From Methylobacter luteus IMV-B-3098 (GTDB lineage: Bacteria > Pseudomonadota > Gammaproteobacteria > Methylococcales > Methylomonadaceae), in contig NZ_KE386569.1 in NCBI RefSeq assembly GCF_000427625.1, positions 1,326,216 to 1,390,215 on the forward strand: 64,000 bases of DNA, read 5' to 3'. A model generated the notes under the pieces. It did not search any database. It saw nothing but the letters and a program-made list of their open reading frames with translations, and had not been told where the DNA came from. Position 1 is the stretch's first letter. Every line of letters starts with the position of its first letter. This document shows, in pieces, positions 62,458 through 64,000 of the stretch. The translations under genes and the position numbers were made by a program.

Positions 62458-64000
62458 ATGCAAACTTTTATACCCACTCGATTGCTCGTCAGGTATCCGC
62501 AAGTTTACCGCTTGACACTAGCGCTCATCACTCCCGTTACCGCAGCGATCCTTCAGCAATGGTTCTGGCCCTATATCCTGCCTTACACCTGGTTGCTGCT
62601 ATATCCGGCGGTGTTTTTCAGCGCATGGATTGGCGGCTTTTGGGCGGGGCTGATGAGTACGGCGGTAGCGACGCTGTTAGGCCTTCATTTTTTTGTTCAT
62701 CCCGAAGAGCCCTGGCCTGTGCAAAATCTGGAGCGCAGCTATTCTATTGCGGTATTCGCTGCCATGGGACTTCTTATCAGCATCACGCACGAGAAGCTAA
62801 AGCGCAGCCAAAGGGCATGGGCAACCAATGCCAATCAGTTGAAAACCCATCAAGCCCGATTGACACTGGCTCTCGCATCGGCCAACGCCGGCCTGTGGGA
62901 ATGGGATGTACAAACCAACCAGCTATTTTGGTCTGATAATCTTTGGTCGATGTACGGCCTCGAACCTTCAAGCCCGCCTTCGTATGACAATTGGTTAGGG
63001 AGCGTGCATCCCGATGATCAGGCCGCGGTGTTTGCCACTCTGAATCATTGTGTAACGGCCGGCCTTGAAATCAATCTGGAATGGCGGGTGGCCAATCTGC
63101 CGGGAAATCAGGAGCGCTGGCTCATGTCGCGCGGCCAAGCGGTTTTTGACGAACAAGGGAAAGCCGTTCTCTATCGCGGCATCGTGCTGGATATTACCCA
63201 GCGCAAGCAACAGGAGCAGCTCATCGAAGAGCATCAGCAGCGTCTCGATTTCGCCCTGTCAACCCTGGAGGCCGGCGCATGGGAGTTGAATCTGCAGGAT
63301 CGCACGGTGCACCGAACGTTATTGCACGACCTCATCTTCGGCTACCAGAAACGCTTGCCCGGATGGACCTTTGAGCAATTCCTCGACCATGTATTGCCTG
63401 AGGACCGGGACGCCGTGCAGCAGCGCTTCAATAAGGCCATACAGATGCGGACTGACTGGGACTTTGAATGCCGCATCCGCCGTACCGATGGCGAAATACG
63501 CTGGATTTACGCCAAAGGCCGCCTTAAGCTGGACCAGATGGAACGGCCCGTGTCCATAGCCGGCATCGTCCAGGACATCAGTGGACGCAAGCAGGCCGAA
63601 GAGTCGCTGACCAGAACCCACACGCTCCTCAACGCCCTGATGACGCAAGCGCCCATGGGCTTTGCCTATCTGGATCTCGAGTTACGTTATCTGCTTATCA
63701 ACGACAGTCTCGCGGCACTCAATGGCCTCCCTGCCGCCGCTCATATCGGCCGACGTGTCCACGACATCGTGCCGACGCTGGCTGCCACGGCGGAGGACGT
63801 AATCAACCTCATTCTGGCGACTGGAGAACCGGTCAAGGACTATGAGTTCAGCGGCGAGATCCCCACAGCGCCCGGCGTAACAGGCTACTGGAACGAAAGC
63901 TGGTATCCCTTGTATGACGATACCGGCCAGATCACCGGCTTCGGAGCGATGGTCGAGAACATTACCGAGCGCAAACGGGCCGAAGAAGCCCTGCGCGAAG
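62458..64000 (+). CDS. DUF4118-PAS sensor protein, cut by the window edge
   Basis: An ATG at 62458 (MQTFIPTRLLVRYPQVYRL) opens a frame that is still open after 514 codons. The first ~115 residues are a KdpD-like DUF4118 membrane sensor with four helices (LITPVTAAILQQWFWPYILP, AWIGGFWAGLMSTAVATLLG). Three PAS/PAC modules follow (about 135-265, 268-385 and 390-505), marked by GLWEWDVQTNQLFWS, VLDITQRKQQE, IVQDISGRKQAE and VENITERKRAEEALRE. The output domain (kinase or GGDEF/EAL) lies beyond the window. Confidence 0.88.
   Translation, partial: MQTFIPTRLLVRYPQVYRLTLALITPVTAAILQQWFWPYILPYTWLLLYPAVFFSAWIGGFWAGLMSTAVATLLGLHFFVHPEEPWPVQNLERSYSIAVFAAMGLLISITHEKLKRSQRAWATNANQLKTHQARLTLALASANAGLWEWDVQTNQLFWSDNLWSMYGLEPSSPPSYDNWLGSVHPDDQAAVFATLNHCVTAGLEINLEWRVANLPGNQERWLMSRGQAVFDEQGKAVLYRGIVLDITQRKQQEQLIEEHQQRLDFALSTLEAGAWELNLQDRTVHRTLLHDLIFGYQKRLPGWTFEQFLDHVLPEDRDAVQQRFNKAIQMRTDWDFECRIRRTDGEIRWIYAKGRLKLDQMERPVSIAGIVQDISGRKQAEESLTRTHTLLNALMTQAPMGFAYLDLELRYLLINDSLAALNGLPAAAHIGRRVHDIVPTLAATAEDVINLILATGEPVKDYEFSGEIPTAPGVTGYWNESWYPLYDDTGQITGFGAMVENITERKRAEEALRE

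Overview
The window is bacterial chromosome of roughly even base composition, most likely from a gammaproteobacterial methanotroph of the Methylococcales (Methylobacter/Methylomonas type). This is inferred from a four-gene tetrahydromethanopterin/methanofuran-type cofactor cluster (5998-9228) beside gammaproteobacterial housekeeping genes (ppk1, cmoM, folP, proS, cysDN, lon, pcm). No rRNA, prophage or CRISPR array was seen.

Layout. 1-3458: 5' part of ppk1, a methyltransferase, an ACC deaminase-like enzyme and a divergent SRAP protein. 3526-5909: tRNA-Val(UAC), cmoM, a gene-poor stretch with a possible tiny ORF and terminator, and folP. 5998-10522: C1-cofactor operon ending in a dicarboxylate/amino-acid symporter. 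10524-17254: YihY, small membrane and coiled-coil proteins, an AT-rich rlmN-like insertion flanked by a 107-bp duplication, and proS. 17414-24816: two MASE1 signalling proteins around a membrane-protein remnant and a cytochrome c. 25027-34903: an FAD protein, a BamE-like lipoprotein, an IS1595-type element with a frameshifted transposase, mtgA, cysD-cysN, and hsp20-lon. 35245-38603: archease-rtcB-DUF72 facing pcm. 39078-44937: a small acidic protein, an MgtC/DUF4010 protein, a frameshifted MFS transporter, and pncA-pncB with a small cytochrome c.

45382-58201 is the most striking region. A SulP-type anion permease is followed by a tightly overlapping six-gene complex related to group 4 hydrogenase/complex I. 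Its large subunit lacks the nickel-ligating CxxC pairs, while the small subunit keeps its Fe-S cysteines. A good sigma-54 promoter match lies 50 bp upstream of sulP. Downstream, after an outer-membrane DUF2490 protein, are a histidine kinase and an NtrC-family activator with an intact GAFTGA loop. I infer a sigma-54-controlled, ion-coupled redox and anion-transport module.

58298-64000: an OmpA-like lipoprotein with a Q/G/Y/P-rich tail, a possible sRNA with a C-rich terminator loop, a membrane-anchored cupredoxin/multicopper oxidase pair, and the start of a multi-PAS sensor cut by the window edge.

A dispersed palindromic repeat with ends like TAGGGTACGC recurs between genes (4525, 15321, 31967, 37841, 54432). 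In several copies its outermost TAG is the stop codon of the adjoining gene.
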